A program made the position numbers and the translations under genes. The notes under the pieces are model-generated. The model ran no database searches, was not told the origin of the DNA, and saw only the letters and a list, made by a program, of their open reading frames with translations. From Fischerella sp. CENA71 (GTDB lineage Bacteria > Cyanobacteriota > Cyanobacteriia > Cyanobacteriales > Nostocaceae), in assembly GCA_024239075.1 (NCBI GenBank), contig JANBVI010000027.1:124001-188000 (forward strand): a stretch of 64,000 nt of DNA, given 5' to 3'. Positions 8,858 to 17,677 of the stretch are shown here, piece by piece (position 1 is the first letter of the stretch; the number at the start of each line of letters is the position of its first letter).

Positions 8858-9226
8858 TCAAATCTTTCGCATGTTTCTACTTTGTGGATCAAAGCCATAG
8901 GAAAATCGAGTACTATCGTCGTAGCAAGCTCCTGTTAAATTCGCTCCAAACAGCTTGGTATAGTGTAGTTTAGCTCCACGCAGATTTGCTTCTATCAACT
9001 TTGCACAACTGAGGTTAGCTCTGGTTAAATTGGCTTTGGCTAGGTTTGTGCCACCTAAATTAGAACCCCATAATTTGGCTTTAGCCAGGTTAGCGCCACT
9101 CAAGTCTGCTGCATACAAATTGATGCCAACCAAATATGCTCCGATCAACTTAGCTCCTGCTAAATTAACAGCAGTAAAATCCCTTTCTCCGGCAGCGTAA
9201 CGCCGTATTAGTTCATCGGCATCCAT
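8858..9226 (-). CDS. Pentapeptide-repeat protein
   Basis: 122 residues. After the lead [17 protein letters not shown] come about 17 consecutive A(N/D/K)L-type pentapeptides ([25 protein letters not shown] and so on), which form a right-handed quadrilateral beta helix. The [10 protein letters not shown] lead-in is common in cyanobacterial pentapeptide proteins. The end [21 protein letters not shown] is a usual C-cap. The first 19 bases overlap the end of the upstream gene (9208-9531), implying cotranscription and translational coupling. No catalytic residues; cellular function unknown. Confidence 0.88.
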   Translation of the reverse strand: MDADELIRRYAAGERDFTAVNLAGAKLIGAYLVGINLYAADLSGANLAKAKLWGSNLGGTNLAKANLTRANLSCAKLIEANLRGAKLHYTKLFGANLTGACYDDSTRFSYGFDPQSRNMRKI

Positions 9227-9531
9227 AATTCTTTCACCTTTATCAGCAAATCAGAAACTATTTGCTCCCATTCTTGATCGAGTTCTGCGTGAAATTCTGG
9301 CTTCCCACTACGTTTGTACCAGTAACGCGCATTACTCAAATCACCCTCTTTTCTGTGTAAATACGCATGAACCCAAGCACTATCGAGATCATTGGCATTT
9401 TGAACTATTTCATGGGCGCTATCCCAATGACCTTTATAATCAAACCACAATGCTTGGAGAGCTTTTGGCAGTGAATCAGGACATTTTTGCTGTTTTTCGA
9501 TTAATTGCTTGAATTCTTGCAGAGTCATCAT
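9208..9531 (-). CDS. Conserved small hypothetical protein (helical, TPR-like)
   Basis: 107 residues. The sequence has repeated helical segments rich in Trp/Ala/His ([50 protein letters not shown]) resembling a short tetratricopeptide-like helical array, including the turn [11 protein letters not shown] typical of TPR-type pairs. No enzyme motif. Its 3' end overlaps the pentapeptide gene by 19 bases on the same strand, so the two probably form an operon. I do not recognise a function. Confidence 0.75.
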   Translation of the reverse strand: MMTLQEFKQLIEKQQKCPDSLPKALQALWFDYKGHWDSAHEIVQNANDLDSAWVHAYLHRKEGDLSNARYWYKRSGKPEFHAELDQEWEQIVSDLLIKVKELWMPMN

Positions 9532-9745
9532 CTTTACCTATCCATGATCAAGCCTGTATTTATCACTCTATCAATGACTTGTAGCGATCGCATGTCATAC
9601 TTCCAACTTTTTTGATATAAAAATACATGGTTAGGGGCAACCCAGCTATACGTCTCTACTTTTGCTACGCTACACTACTTTATAAATCAATCAAAATTTT
9701 ACTTCTGGCTATCAGTTGTTATCTGAAATTATCTACAATTTACAC

Positions 9746-9817
9746 ATGAAAAACAAGCAAATTCCACCAGGAAGTTTCGGTGTACCTGTATTAGGTGAAA
9801 CATTACCATCTTTATAA
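9746..9817 (+). pseudogene. N-terminal scrap of a cytochrome P450 (CYP120-like)
   Basis: An ATG at 9746 opens 23 codons ending in TAA: the core is IPPGSFGVPVLGETLPSL. This is the proline-rich hinge at the start of membrane-associated and CYP120-type P450s (pattern PPGxFGxPxxGETLxFL). The remaining ~420 residues, including the haem-binding cysteine region, are absent; the next gene starts 23 bases later. Either the gene was deleted after this point or only this fragment was copied here. Confidence 0.6.
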
Positions 9818-9839
9818 AAAAACTCTATAAACAAACATC

Positions 9840-10217
9840 ATGGCTGAAACAATTGAAACTCAAATTATCAACGTCGAAGAACGACTCAGAGAGGCCATGC
9901 TTGCTTCTGATGTCAGCGTTTTGAATGAACTACTAGCCCCGGAAATTATCATCACTAGTCATCTTGGAGAATTATTAGGAAAACAAGATGATCTCGCTGC
10001 TCACGAATCTGGTTTGTTTCAGATACATGAGTTGAAACCTTCTGAACAGCATATTCAAATCCATGGAGAGATCGCGATCGTTTCAGTCCGAATGCAGGTA
10101 TCTGGTAGCTATAATCACAGTCCTGCAAATGGTGACTTTCGTTACACGCGGGTTTGGGCTATCTCTCCGAGTGGAACTTGGCATATCATCGCTGCTCATA
10201 TAGGTATGGTAGCGTGA
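9840..10217 (+). CDS. SnoaL/NTF2-like (DUF4440-type) protein
   Basis: 125 residues with the layout of the cone-shaped NTF2-like fold: an N-terminal helix (IINVEERLREAMLASDVSVLNELLAPEIIITSHLGE), the middle KQDDLAAHESGLFQIHEL, and three long strands ending FRYTRVWAISPSGTWHIIAAHIGMV. DUF4440 proteins share exactly this pattern. Many are small hydrolases, isomerases or binding proteins and the substrate cannot be read from sequence. It stands alone on the plus strand, 24 bases before the next gene, so both may be cotranscribed. Confidence 0.8.
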   Translation: MAETIETQIINVEERLREAMLASDVSVLNELLAPEIIITSHLGELLGKQDDLAAHESGLFQIHELKPSEQHIQIHGEIAIVSVRMQVSGSYNHSPANGDFRYTRVWAISPSGTWHIIAAHIGMVA

Positions 10218-10240
10218 ACATTGAGAATTTCTGAAGCAAT

Positions 10241-10708
10241 ATGAATGATTGGCTGAATCAAACTGGTTCTATTTTTCAGTTAACACAAATTATTAGTTGG
10301 GCAGCTAATTACCCAATTATTAGTATTATCATTTTGTTGTTTATTCTAGCTATAATTGGAAGTATTATTCAAGCAATTGGTCGCTTGATTGAATCAGCTA
10401 GTAGATCAATATTACAAGTTCCTTTAAAGTTGATTTTAGTTATTATTAAATTTAGTTTTTCATCATTCAGTCAAATTAGTAATTTAGCTATTAAAAAGCT
10501 ATCAGGCTCTCATCTATATGAGAATAAATTACCTATCTTACCAGCAGAAAATTATCAAATTAATCACCTAGAAAAGCAACAAAGATTACAAGAAATTTCT
10601 CAAAGGCTGACTGAAATTCAAAAAGAACAAAATGAGCTTTTTAAAGAAGCCGCAGAACTTTTGGCTAAATCGAAGATTGAAAACGAACAGGGGATAATTG
10701 AGAAATAA
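10241..10708 (+). CDS. Hypothetical membrane protein with C-terminal coiled coil
   Basis: 155 residues, not recognised. A hydrophobic segment at about 24-45 (YPIISIIILLFILAIIGSII) and a second amphipathic, hydrophobic stretch at about 57-80 suggest membrane anchoring. The last 45 residues (EKQQRLQEISQRLTEIQKEQ and onward) form a predicted coiled coil ending in lysine/glutamate. The 3' end overlaps the converging oxidoreductase gene by 44 bases. Base composition is more AT-rich than the flanking genes. Confidence 0.65.
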   Translation: MNDWLNQTGSIFQLTQIISWAANYPIISIIILLFILAIIGSIIQAIGRLIESASRSILQVPLKLILVIIKFSFSSFSQISNLAIKKLSGSHLYENKLPILPAENYQINHLEKQQRLQEISQRLTEIQKEQNELFKEAAELLAKSKIENEQGIIEK

Positions 10709-11837
10709 TATCGTCTTTTTTGCCAGTTAAATAATTAGCAAAGCGTTGGGCTAAAGGCGGTACAATCACTAGAGGGTTGCTAAATCCAGAGAATAAATAC
10801 ACTCCATTGCATCCAGGAATAGAACCGATTACAGGAAGGCGAACGCCACTAAATGCCACTAAACAATGATGCCAATTACCTGGTACATTAGACAATGCTG
10901 GCAATATTTCTCCTATACTTCGCCTCAGCCAGCTTTCACTAGTATTTCTATCTATCTCAATATAGGGATCACTAAGGACACGGCTGATTTGACCTAAGCG
11001 CATACTTCCATCTTGAAACTGAATTGCACCTGCATCTAAAATTGGTGCTAATAGTTCATTTCCCGGTTCATTCCACAATTCATCAACCTTGGTAGACTCT
11101 GCTTCTAATTGAAAGCGTTGGAGATTAGCCGGCATTACTAAGGTACGTAATTGCACTTCTAGCGGTGGAGTTTGGATCATCTCCGCATGGGTAAAATACA
11201 ACTTTATTGGAATCCCGGATGCTTTGAGCAACTGTCGAGAAAGTCCACCAGCACAGACGACAATGTTAGCGCTGTGATAAGTTTTGGTAGATGTTTTTAT
11301 TGTTTGCGAAGCATGATTTGAGGTGAAGTTCTGGACTTGGCTAATTTCCATTTCACCACCAGCCCGCAGAAATGCTTGAATGTAAGCTTGTGCTGTTTTT
11401 TCGGGGTTAATATGACCGTGTTTGACAGTTAAAGCGCCTGCGATCGCTTGTTGATTTAATAAAGGTTCCATCTCCAAAGCTTCGTCAACACTCAGTAACT
11501 TGGGAGGAATAGCACAATTAGCATAGAAGCCCGCAGCAACTTCTGGATCAGTGTTGGTTGCGATCGTCAACAGTAAATCTAACTCCCGAAATTCAGTATC
11601 AGTGTCTAACTCTGTGCTAAGGATGCGATGACGCGCAATTCCCTGATCACACAATTGACGCATCAAGGGAGTTGTCCCAGACCAAAAAGCTAAACCACCA
11701 TAACTATAACGAGTCGCATTGTGTAATGTTGCATCTTGTTCTAACAAAAGTACCGAAAAGCCGACTTTCACTAGTTCATAGGCTAGTGCAGCACCCGTAA
11801 AACCTGCACCAATGACGATCCAATCGTAGGTTTTCAT
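10665..11837 (-). CDS. FAD-dependent oxidoreductase (D-amino-acid/glycine oxidase-like family)
   Basis: 390 residues. A Rossmann dinucleotide site YDWIVIGAGFTGAALAYELVKVG starts at residue 4, followed by the acidic strand end LLLEQD. Mid-protein residues give the DAO fold (EPLLNQQAIAGALTVKHGHINPEKTAQAYIQAFLRAGGE; NIVVCAGGLSRQLL) and the C-terminal FAD contact GCNGVYLFSGFSNPLVIVPPLAQRFANYLTG. Such enzymes oxidise amines or amino acids with oxygen or pass electrons onward; the substrate is not determinable. The terminal sequence converges on and overlaps the upstream plus-strand gene. Confidence 0.88.
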   Translation of the reverse strand: MKTYDWIVIGAGFTGAALAYELVKVGFSVLLLEQDATLHNATRYSYGGLAFWSGTTPLMRQLCDQGIARHRILSTELDTDTEFRELDLLLTIATNTDPEVAAGFYANCAIPPKLLSVDEALEMEPLLNQQAIAGALTVKHGHINPEKTAQAYIQAFLRAGGEMEISQVQNFTSNHASQTIKTSTKTYHSANIVVCAGGLSRQLLKASGIPIKLYFTHAEMIQTPPLEVQLRTLVMPANLQRFQLEAESTKVDELWNEPGNELLAPILDAGAIQFQDGSMRLGQISRVLSDPYIEIDRNTSESWLRRSIGEILPALSNVPGNWHHCLVAFSGVRLPVIGSIPGCNGVYLFSGFSNPLVIVPPLAQRFANYLTGKKDDIISQLSPVRFQSSI

Positions 11838-11907
11838 ATGTTTTTATTGTAAGTAAAGATGCACCAAACTCTTACCAATGACAAATGACAAATAACAACC
11901 CAACTAT

Positions 11908-12810
11908 TTAGCTTGATTTTTGTTGGCTTAACTTACGTTTCGCTTTCAGAGCAATTGCACCTAACCCAAAAAATAGTATTGAACCCAAATAAGTTGAAGG
12001 TTCAGGTGCTGCTACTTTGACTTGGCTTTTTCTGACTGCGACTAAAGTCAGATTTGTTTTGTTCTCAAAAGAGCGTTGATAAGATCCACTAATCAAAGCG
12101 CCAGCTGTTTCTTGATTTCCACCAAAGTTAGATGCATCTAATTCATTTAACAAGCTAACATTGTGACTATTTTGATATGTCAGAAAATCATTATTACCAG
12201 CGGTGTTAATATTACCATTGAGTGAAAAATAATCTAAAGGGTTTGTGTTAATACTTTCTTTCCCAGATAACACATTCGCTACAAAATCGGAGATATTTGT
12301 TGGCTCAATATAACTTGTATCAAATAATAAAAATGAAATATCTCCAATCGCTTTAGCATTTTCTTGTGAGGAATCATCTATTGATGTTCCCAAATTTAAA
12401 TAAGCTGTGAAATCAAAAGAAAACGAGTTACCAGCATCTATGTCAAAATTACCGACGATTCCCCCAAAAGTATCTGCTGTTCCGAAGTAACTTGTACCTT
12501 GTCCACTAGCAAAACTCAAACCCACTTGACTATAAGCTTGTGGTGGAGTAAATGTGAAATCTGTTTGTACTTGTTGATTGATAGTTAATACTGTTGCATC
12601 ATCACTAAAAGTAGAGGCATTGGTATTAGCTTGATTTTGTCTGTCAATGATGCCAAAACTTTGACTAAAGTTGGTAAAATTCAACTCTTCTTGAGCAAAA
12701 GCTAGACTAGCGGCCTGACTAGGTGAGCTTGCTAAAACAGAACTAGCTACTATCGGAGTCACCATCAGTACAAATTGTTTAGCCAATCCCAAATACAGAT
12801 ATCGTTTCAT
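11908..12810 (-). CDS. PEP-CTERM exported protein
   Basis: 300 residues. Signal peptide at the start (MKRYLYLGLAKQFVLMVTPIVASS, cleavage near SQAAS). A secreted beta-rich body without cysteines follows (many Asn, Ser, Thr, Phe). The C-terminus is a textbook sorting signal: PEPSTYLGSILFFGLGAIAL then the basic tail KAKRKLSQQ. PEP-CTERM proteins are processed by exosortase and reach the cell surface or polysaccharide. No exosortase is in the window. A minus-strand ATG with the sequence GAGGAAA before it fits translation start. Confidence 0.85.
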   Translation of the reverse strand: MKRYLYLGLAKQFVLMVTPIVASSVLASSPSQAASLAFAQEELNFTNFSQSFGIIDRQNQANTNASTFSDDATVLTINQQVQTDFTFTPPQAYSQVGLSFASGQGTSYFGTADTFGGIVGNFDIDAGNSFSFDFTAYLNLGTSIDDSSQENAKAIGDISFLLFDTSYIEPTNISDFVANVLSGKESINTNPLDYFSLNGNINTAGNNDFLTYQNSHNVSLLNELDASNFGGNQETAGALISGSYQRSFENKTNLTLVAVRKSQVKVAAPEPSTYLGSILFFGLGAIALKAKRKLSQQKSS

Positions 12811-13034
12811 ATTTTCCTCTTTTTGTACTGACTCTTAGTCAAACAACTCATACATAGTTAAGCGATAATACGTAATCTAATGTGAAAATTCAAGCAAAAA
12901 AATTACAATATTTGTAAATAAAAGGTAATTTCTACCAAGTCGCATCGCAATTTTAGAAATTAAGCCAATAGTTAGATCCATCGGGCTTTCGGCAACCTAT
13001 AATCTACGAAAAGTTAAAACCGAGAGATGAAACT

Positions 13035-14369
13035 GTGGATGCACTTTTAGAGCGATCGCACCAACTGAAGCAAGCGTTGATTGATTTTATCTTGGATGCA
13101 GACGATGAACTAGCCGAAGCACTGGAAACTTATGCAGCAACGCAGTTGCGGCGTGGATCTGGTGATACAATTCAACAAGAGTTAACAATAGACAGCTTTG
13201 CTATCGAAGGTAAAGTAGGGGAAAAATCACCAATAGACTTGTTTATACAAACTCATCCAGAATTGTCACCAAGCGATCGTCAATTGCTGAATAATTGGCA
13301 TCGTAGTTTTATGGGCTTATTTGCGATCGCCAAAATATTAGACGGTGGCTTTGAGTTAATGAACTGGCTAACAGCCAAAAACTACATTGTTAAATTCAAC
13401 AACCCCAAAACTCAACAGGAAATGTCACGGTTAAAAGAAGGAGAAATTCTACTCACTCGCATTTCTCCTGTGACAGAATCCTACTGGACATTTTCTGGCC
13501 CCTATACACAAATGGGTAAATTGGGTAAACCGAAACTAGCAGTAGCAATTGGTAATTTTAAAGAAAATTACAAAAATTATCTTTACAGTGATGCACCTGA
13601 TTTATTAGAAGAAGCTTGGCAGTCAGTGTTAACATATCATCAGCAATTTCTTGAGTTTTTTGGTAGTGATGAAATCACAATGCCAGGATACCAACTCAAT
13701 AAAAAAATAGCAGAACTCCAAGAAATTACTACCGAGAAAAGTTTAGCCGCAGCCGGAATAGATTCCTCAAAATCACTTGCAGAAATTGCCGAAGAAGCAG
13801 GGGTTGACGAAGAAGAAATCAAAGCCGCAGCCGAAGACATGGGTGCTGACTCGAAAGTAGTATCACAATTGTTGAACAACAAAACTACTACAGCCAAAAT
13901 GGTAACATCAAAAGTGGAATTACCTGCTGATCTCAAAAAAGCAGAAGAAGTAACAGCACTTTCTCATCCTCGTTGGGGACAGATGTTTTTACCCACATAT
14001 ACCAAAATGAAAACTATTTTGGCAGTAGAAGATTGGCAAAGTATTGAAGGTTCTGAAAAACTAATTCGCCATTATTTAGAAAGCAAAAATATTAATGCTT
14101 TTATCTGGTATCGCCTTGCGGCAGAGTATCCAAATTCATTAGAGAAAATATTGCAAACAGTCCTACAACGTTCAGACTTTAACTTACAAAATGACTTAAA
14201 TACACTGTTACAAGAATATCATAAACCTCTAGAACCAGAATTACCAGAAATTGCTAGCGTACCACTACATCTACATAATTTATTCCAAGAAGCTTTAGGA
14301 GAAGTCCACAAATCTAAACCGAAAACTAAAGGACAAAAGAAAGCAGCAAAAGGCTTTAAAACACTATAA
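13035..14369 (+). CDS. Conserved cyanobacterial hypothetical protein
   Basis: 444 residues from a GTG with GAGAG just upstream. I do not recognise a catalytic family. Visible parts: an N-terminal helical stretch; a middle region GEILLTRISPVTESYWTFSGPYTQMGKLGKPKLAVAIG which resembles a small beta domain; an acidic Ala/Glu-rich linker at about 235-285 (SLAEIAEEAGVDEEEIKAAAEDMGAD); a helical part HPRWGQMFLPTYTKMKTIL; and a Lys-rich C-terminus KPKTKGQKKAAKG. No signal peptide or membrane segment, so probably cytoplasmic. Monocistronic. Confidence 0.8.
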   Translation: MDALLERSHQLKQALIDFILDADDELAEALETYAATQLRRGSGDTIQQELTIDSFAIEGKVGEKSPIDLFIQTHPELSPSDRQLLNNWHRSFMGLFAIAKILDGGFELMNWLTAKNYIVKFNNPKTQQEMSRLKEGEILLTRISPVTESYWTFSGPYTQMGKLGKPKLAVAIGNFKENYKNYLYSDAPDLLEEAWQSVLTYHQQFLEFFGSDEITMPGYQLNKKIAELQEITTEKSLAAAGIDSSKSLAEIAEEAGVDEEEIKAAAEDMGADSKVVSQLLNNKTTTAKMVTSKVELPADLKKAEEVTALSHPRWGQMFLPTYTKMKTILAVEDWQSIEGSEKLIRHYLESKNINAFIWYRLAAEYPNSLEKILQTVLQRSDFNLQNDLNTLLQEYHKPLEPELPEIASVPLHLHNLFQEALGEVHKSKPKTKGQKKAAKGFKTL

Positions 14370-14437
14370 TTGGGAATTTATAGTTAATAATGACTACAAC
14401 AACTAAGTAAAAAAAGTCAAACCTAGAAATTAGCTCT

Positions 14438-14470
14438 TAGTAAGCGCTTCTCCGTGAATAGCGCTTACTA
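14438..14470. repeat. Half copy of the structured repeat (long hairpin)
   Basis: TAGTAAGCGCT (14438-14448) pairs perfectly with AGCGCTTACTA (14460-14470) over an 11-base loop, and TAAAC follows. It carries the same GTAAG/CTTAC ends as the repeat at 8023 but only one internal stem. It lies between convergent genes and may also act as a terminator. Confidence 0.55.
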
Positions 14471-14488
14471 TAAACAATAAAAAATTGC

Positions 14489-15286
14489 TCATTTGACTTG
14501 AGATTGTGATGATTTATCTAATTTGGTACCACAATTTTTGCAAAATACCGCATCAGCATCATGAAAAGCTAAACTGCATCCAGAACAAACAGTTTCTATC
14601 TGATTCGCAGTTTTGACTAAGCGTTTAATTAAATCACCTACTTGCCAGGGAATCAGCGCAATACCTGTTAGGATCATTAAAACTGTCAGCAAACGTCCGA
14701 ACTCCGAAATAGGAGTTACATCGCCAAAACCCACAGTTGTCATTGTCACAACTGAAAAATAAAAAGCATCCAAAAAAGTAGTAAATACTTTCGAGTTTAC
14801 AGGATGCTCGACTTGATAAATTAAGCCAGAATACACAAATATAATTGCAAATAGAGTAAATAATATCCTGGCAAAAATAACACCATCTTCACTACTGATA
14901 CCAAATAAATATTTTTGATCGATAAACCGAATTAACCTTAAAATTCTGAGCCAGCGTAATAAACGTAAAAAGCTAATATCAATAGCACCCAAAAAAGACG
15001 GTAAAATGGCTATTAAATCAATAATTGCATAAAAACTTAAAACATACTTAACTTTATTTTCAGCACTCCATAAACGCAGAAAATATTCTAAAGCAAAAAC
15101 AAATAAAATAATATTATCTAAAATATTTAAATGTATTCTAAGAACATCAGGTATATTATAAGTTTCCGCCACAAAGAATCCTGATGATAACAAAACTAGC
15201 CCAGCAATAGATAAATTAATAACTTTACCTACTGGTGTTTCCAAATCTGCTAAATAAAAAGCAGTTTTTTCTTTTGTCAATAACAT
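14489..15286 (-). CDS. Voltage-gated potassium-type ion channel with C-terminal zinc ribbon
   Basis: 265 residues with the six-helix channel layout. S4 voltage sensor at about 105-121 has arginines at every third position (108, 111, 114, 117, 120). The pore loop holds the selectivity filter TVGFGD at 184-189, followed by helix S6. After S6 comes an unusual short zinc ribbon: Cys234 and Cys237, then Cys249 and Cys252 (CSGC ... CKNC). The filter motif indicates potassium selectivity; the zinc ribbon may be a regulatory or oligomerisation module. Monocistronic by spacing; convergent with the gene before it. Confidence 0.9.
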   Translation of the reverse strand: MLLTKEKTAFYLADLETPVGKVINLSIAGLVLLSSGFFVAETYNIPDVLRIHLNILDNIILFVFALEYFLRLWSAENKVKYVLSFYAIIDLIAILPSFLGAIDISFLRLLRWLRILRLIRFIDQKYLFGISSEDGVIFARILFTLFAIIFVYSGLIYQVEHPVNSKVFTTFLDAFYFSVVTMTTVGFGDVTPISEFGRLLTVLMILTGIALIPWQVGDLIKRLVKTANQIETVCSGCSLAFHDADAVFCKNCGTKLDKSSQSQVK

Positions 15287-15447
15287 AAAAACTCTTTTAT
15301 TTTCTCACCTAAACTTCTCTATATTGTTCGTCTATTTTGTATCATTTGTGGTTGTGGTTCGTATAAAAAATCATCTTCACAACTATAATTATATTGATAT
15401 ATACTGAAGAGATAACATTTCAAACACATAAATCATATCTTAATTAT

Positions 15448-15873
15448 ATGACTCCAGAAGATTTGATGCGTTTAGCCATAGCAGAAGCAAAAAAAGCAGA
15501 TGCACCTTATGGAGCAGTAATTGCAAAAGAAGGAGAAGTAGTTGCCGTTGGTTACAACACTGTGAAGCGAGATAACGATCCATCTGCTCATGCAGAAATA
15601 AATGTCATTCGTAGTTTAACAGCAAAACTTCAAAATTGTGCTTTAGAAGGTTATAGCATATACACAACAGGTGAACCATGCCCAATGTGTGCAGCAGCTT
15701 GCGTTTGGGCTGGTGTCTCAGAAATTATTTATGGTGCTTCGATTCAAGATTTAATATTAGTCAATCAATCACAAATTGAAATATCTTGCGAAGAGATTAT
15801 TGCTAAAAGTTTTAGAAAAATTAAAGTGAAAAAAGGTGTTTTGAGAGAAGAATGTGTAGAGTTATTTAAATAG
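15448..15873 (+). CDS. Nucleoside/nucleobase deaminase (CDA superfamily)
   Basis: 141 residues from ATG 15448; an in-frame TTG at 15394 would add an unconserved AT-rich lead. Zinc-binding and catalytic motifs are complete: HAE at 48-50 and PCPMC at 77-81. The N-terminal MRLAIAEAKKADAPYGAVIA is that of the guanine/adenine deaminase and TadA-like branch (tRNA adenosine deaminase would have longer ends). Guanine deaminase or a related small-molecule deaminase is most likely; the substrate cannot be fixed. Stands alone on the plus strand, diverging from the ion channel. Confidence 0.88.
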   Translation: MTPEDLMRLAIAEAKKADAPYGAVIAKEGEVVAVGYNTVKRDNDPSAHAEINVIRSLTAKLQNCALEGYSIYTTGEPCPMCAAACVWAGVSEIIYGASIQDLILVNQSQIEISCEEIIAKSFRKIKVKKGVLREECVELFK

Positions 15874-16137
15874 TACATAAAAAAATCATAGCTAAGAAGT
15901 AATTTATCAATTAACAATATAATTATTGTAGGATGTGTTAGGCGCAGACTTCAATATGATTTGTAATTAAAAATACTTGAGAAGTTCCGAAATCACCCAA
16001 CTTAATATTTAGTTTATAAGCATAATTTTTGTACAAGATGGGAAAAAGATTTCTTCTCTATTCTTTTTTTATTTAAAACTGGAACTAAATTTTTCAAGGC
16101 TTTGTCTGTTTCATTTAACAAATAAATTGTCAAAATC

Positions 16138-17010
16138 ATGCTTGTGACTAGATATACTCACAAACAGCGCTTAAATGTCATAGTTTCCCAAATCGCGATC
16201 GCTTGCATTTGTCTTTCATCGCCTTTAGTAATCATTAACGCAACTTCTGCACAATCACAAACTGCGACACAAATTAACTACCATATTCAACGCTTAAAAC
16301 ATCCTCAACATCGTTCTGCTGCTATCGATTATTTAGCAAAGGTGGGTAAACCTGCTGTTCCTGCTCTAATTACAGCCTTAGAAGATAGTGATCCCCAAGT
16401 TCGTACTAGTGCATTAGTAATTATCGGTAAAATCGGTGCAAATGCTGCCCAAGCCATACCGGCTTTGATGCGTGCAATAGATGACAAAGATGCAGCTGTT
16501 CGTTCTCATGCAGTACAAGCGATCGCCAAAATTGACAGAAAAGCCTATATTCCTTACATAGTAGTTGGTTTAGACAGCAAGAATCAACAAGAACGTTACG
16601 GTGCAGTCCACATTTTACGCGCTATGGGCAAAGATGCGGCAGCTGCTGTACCGGCTCTCATGAAAAAATTAGATGATCAGGATAATTGGATGCGGGTAAA
16701 TGTGATTTCTGCTTTAGGTAGTATTGGAAAAGCTGCGACACCAGCAATACCAACTTTAGTTAAACGTTTGCAAGACACAGATGAAACTGTTCGCCACAGT
16801 GCAGCTTATGCTTTAGGTGATATTACTTCAAGTTGGCAAGAAAATCTGAATCAATTATCTACAAAAGAATTAGATATAACTGTCTCCAGTTTAGAAACAG
16901 CTCTCAAAGTTTTGCAAAACTCCTCATTTAAATTTCGCCCAGAAGCAATTACTGCTGTTAAAAAACCTCTTATCATTTTGAATCAAGAGAAATTGAGGCG
17001 GGCAAAATAA
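16138..17010 (+). CDS. Exported HEAT-repeat (PBS lyase-like) protein
   Basis: 290 residues. A signal peptide covers about 1-38 (SQIAIACICLSSPLVIINATSAQS). Then come five to six HEAT-like units of about 35-39 residues with the periodic pattern A(V/I)PALxxALxDxDxxVRxxAxxAIxxI: for example VGKPAVPALITALEDSDPQV, AAQAIPALMRAIDDKDAAV, AAAVPALMKKLDDQDNWM and AATPAIPTLVKRLQDTDETV. This forms a superhelical binding scaffold, here outside the cytoplasm. The phycobilin-lyase name attached to some relatives should not be inferred. Gene ends 13 bases before the convergent response regulator. Confidence 0.88.
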   Translation: MLVTRYTHKQRLNVIVSQIAIACICLSSPLVIINATSAQSQTATQINYHIQRLKHPQHRSAAIDYLAKVGKPAVPALITALEDSDPQVRTSALVIIGKIGANAAQAIPALMRAIDDKDAAVRSHAVQAIAKIDRKAYIPYIVVGLDSKNQQERYGAVHILRAMGKDAAAAVPALMKKLDDQDNWMRVNVISALGSIGKAATPAIPTLVKRLQDTDETVRHSAAYALGDITSSWQENLNQLSTKELDITVSSLETALKVLQNSSFKFRPEAITAVKKPLIILNQEKLRRAK

Positions 17011-17023
17011 TTATCTCATCATC

Positions 17024-17677
17024 CTAGTTTAAATAAGATAAAAATGAGTTGGCGAAGATCGCTGCTTGAGTGCGATCGCGTAAATTTAAGCGATTTAAAA
17101 TATTAGTGACGTGATTTTTAACTGTCCCTTCAGAAATGTAAAGTTTTTGGGCAATTTCTTTATTAGTCGCACCAGTTGCAATTAAGCGCAAAACCTCTTT
17201 TTCTCTAGGAGTCAATTCAGTTAAACTTGGAGGTGGAGATGGCGAGTTATTAGGTACAACTGGCGGGAATTGAGTTAAAAGTTTTTTGACTATTCCTGGC
17301 CCTAATTGGGTATATCCTTTATAAACAGCACGAATTGCAACAGCTAATTCTTCGGAAGGAGTATCTTTGAGTAAATAACCCATAGCGCCATTTTGTAATG
17401 CGGCTGTTACATATTCATCATTATCAAAAGTCGTTAATACTAAAATCTGTATATTGGGAAAACGCTTGTGGATTTCTCGCGTTGCTGCAACTCCATCCAT
17501 AATCGGCATTCTAATATCCATTAAAATCACATCTGGATATAATTCTTCAATCAAATGAATTGCACTTTCGCCGTTTTCGGCTTCTCCAACAATTTCTAAA
17601 TCAGGTTCTAGTTCTAATAAAGCCTTTAATCCTTGACGAATTAAATTTTGATCATCTACCAACAAGACTTTGATCAT
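17024..17677 (-). CDS. NarL/LuxR-family response regulator
   Basis: 217 residues. Receiver domain with phospho-acceptor Asp54 (LMDIRMP), acidic pair Asp8-Asp9 and Lys104 (YLLKD); C-terminal LuxR-type HTH from about 150 ([43 protein letters not shown]). It overlaps the upstream kinase gene by one base (TAATG), so it is translationally coupled to its sensor. Pairing and domain order resemble DesK-DesR/LiaS-LiaR systems. A likely target is the divergent Spy-like gene at 19141 with the ATGTGAC elements before it (19024-19080). Confidence 0.95.
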   Translation of the reverse strand: MIKVLLVDDQNLIRQGLKALLELEPDLEIVGEAENGESAIHLIEELYPDVILMDIRMPIMDGVAATREIHKRFPNIQILVLTTFDNDEYVTAALQNGAMGYLLKDTPSEELAVAIRAVYKGYTQLGPGIVKKLLTQFPPVVPNNSPSPPPSLTELTPREKEVLRLIATGATNKEIAQKLYISEGTVKNHVTNILNRLNLRDRTQAAIFANSFLSYLN

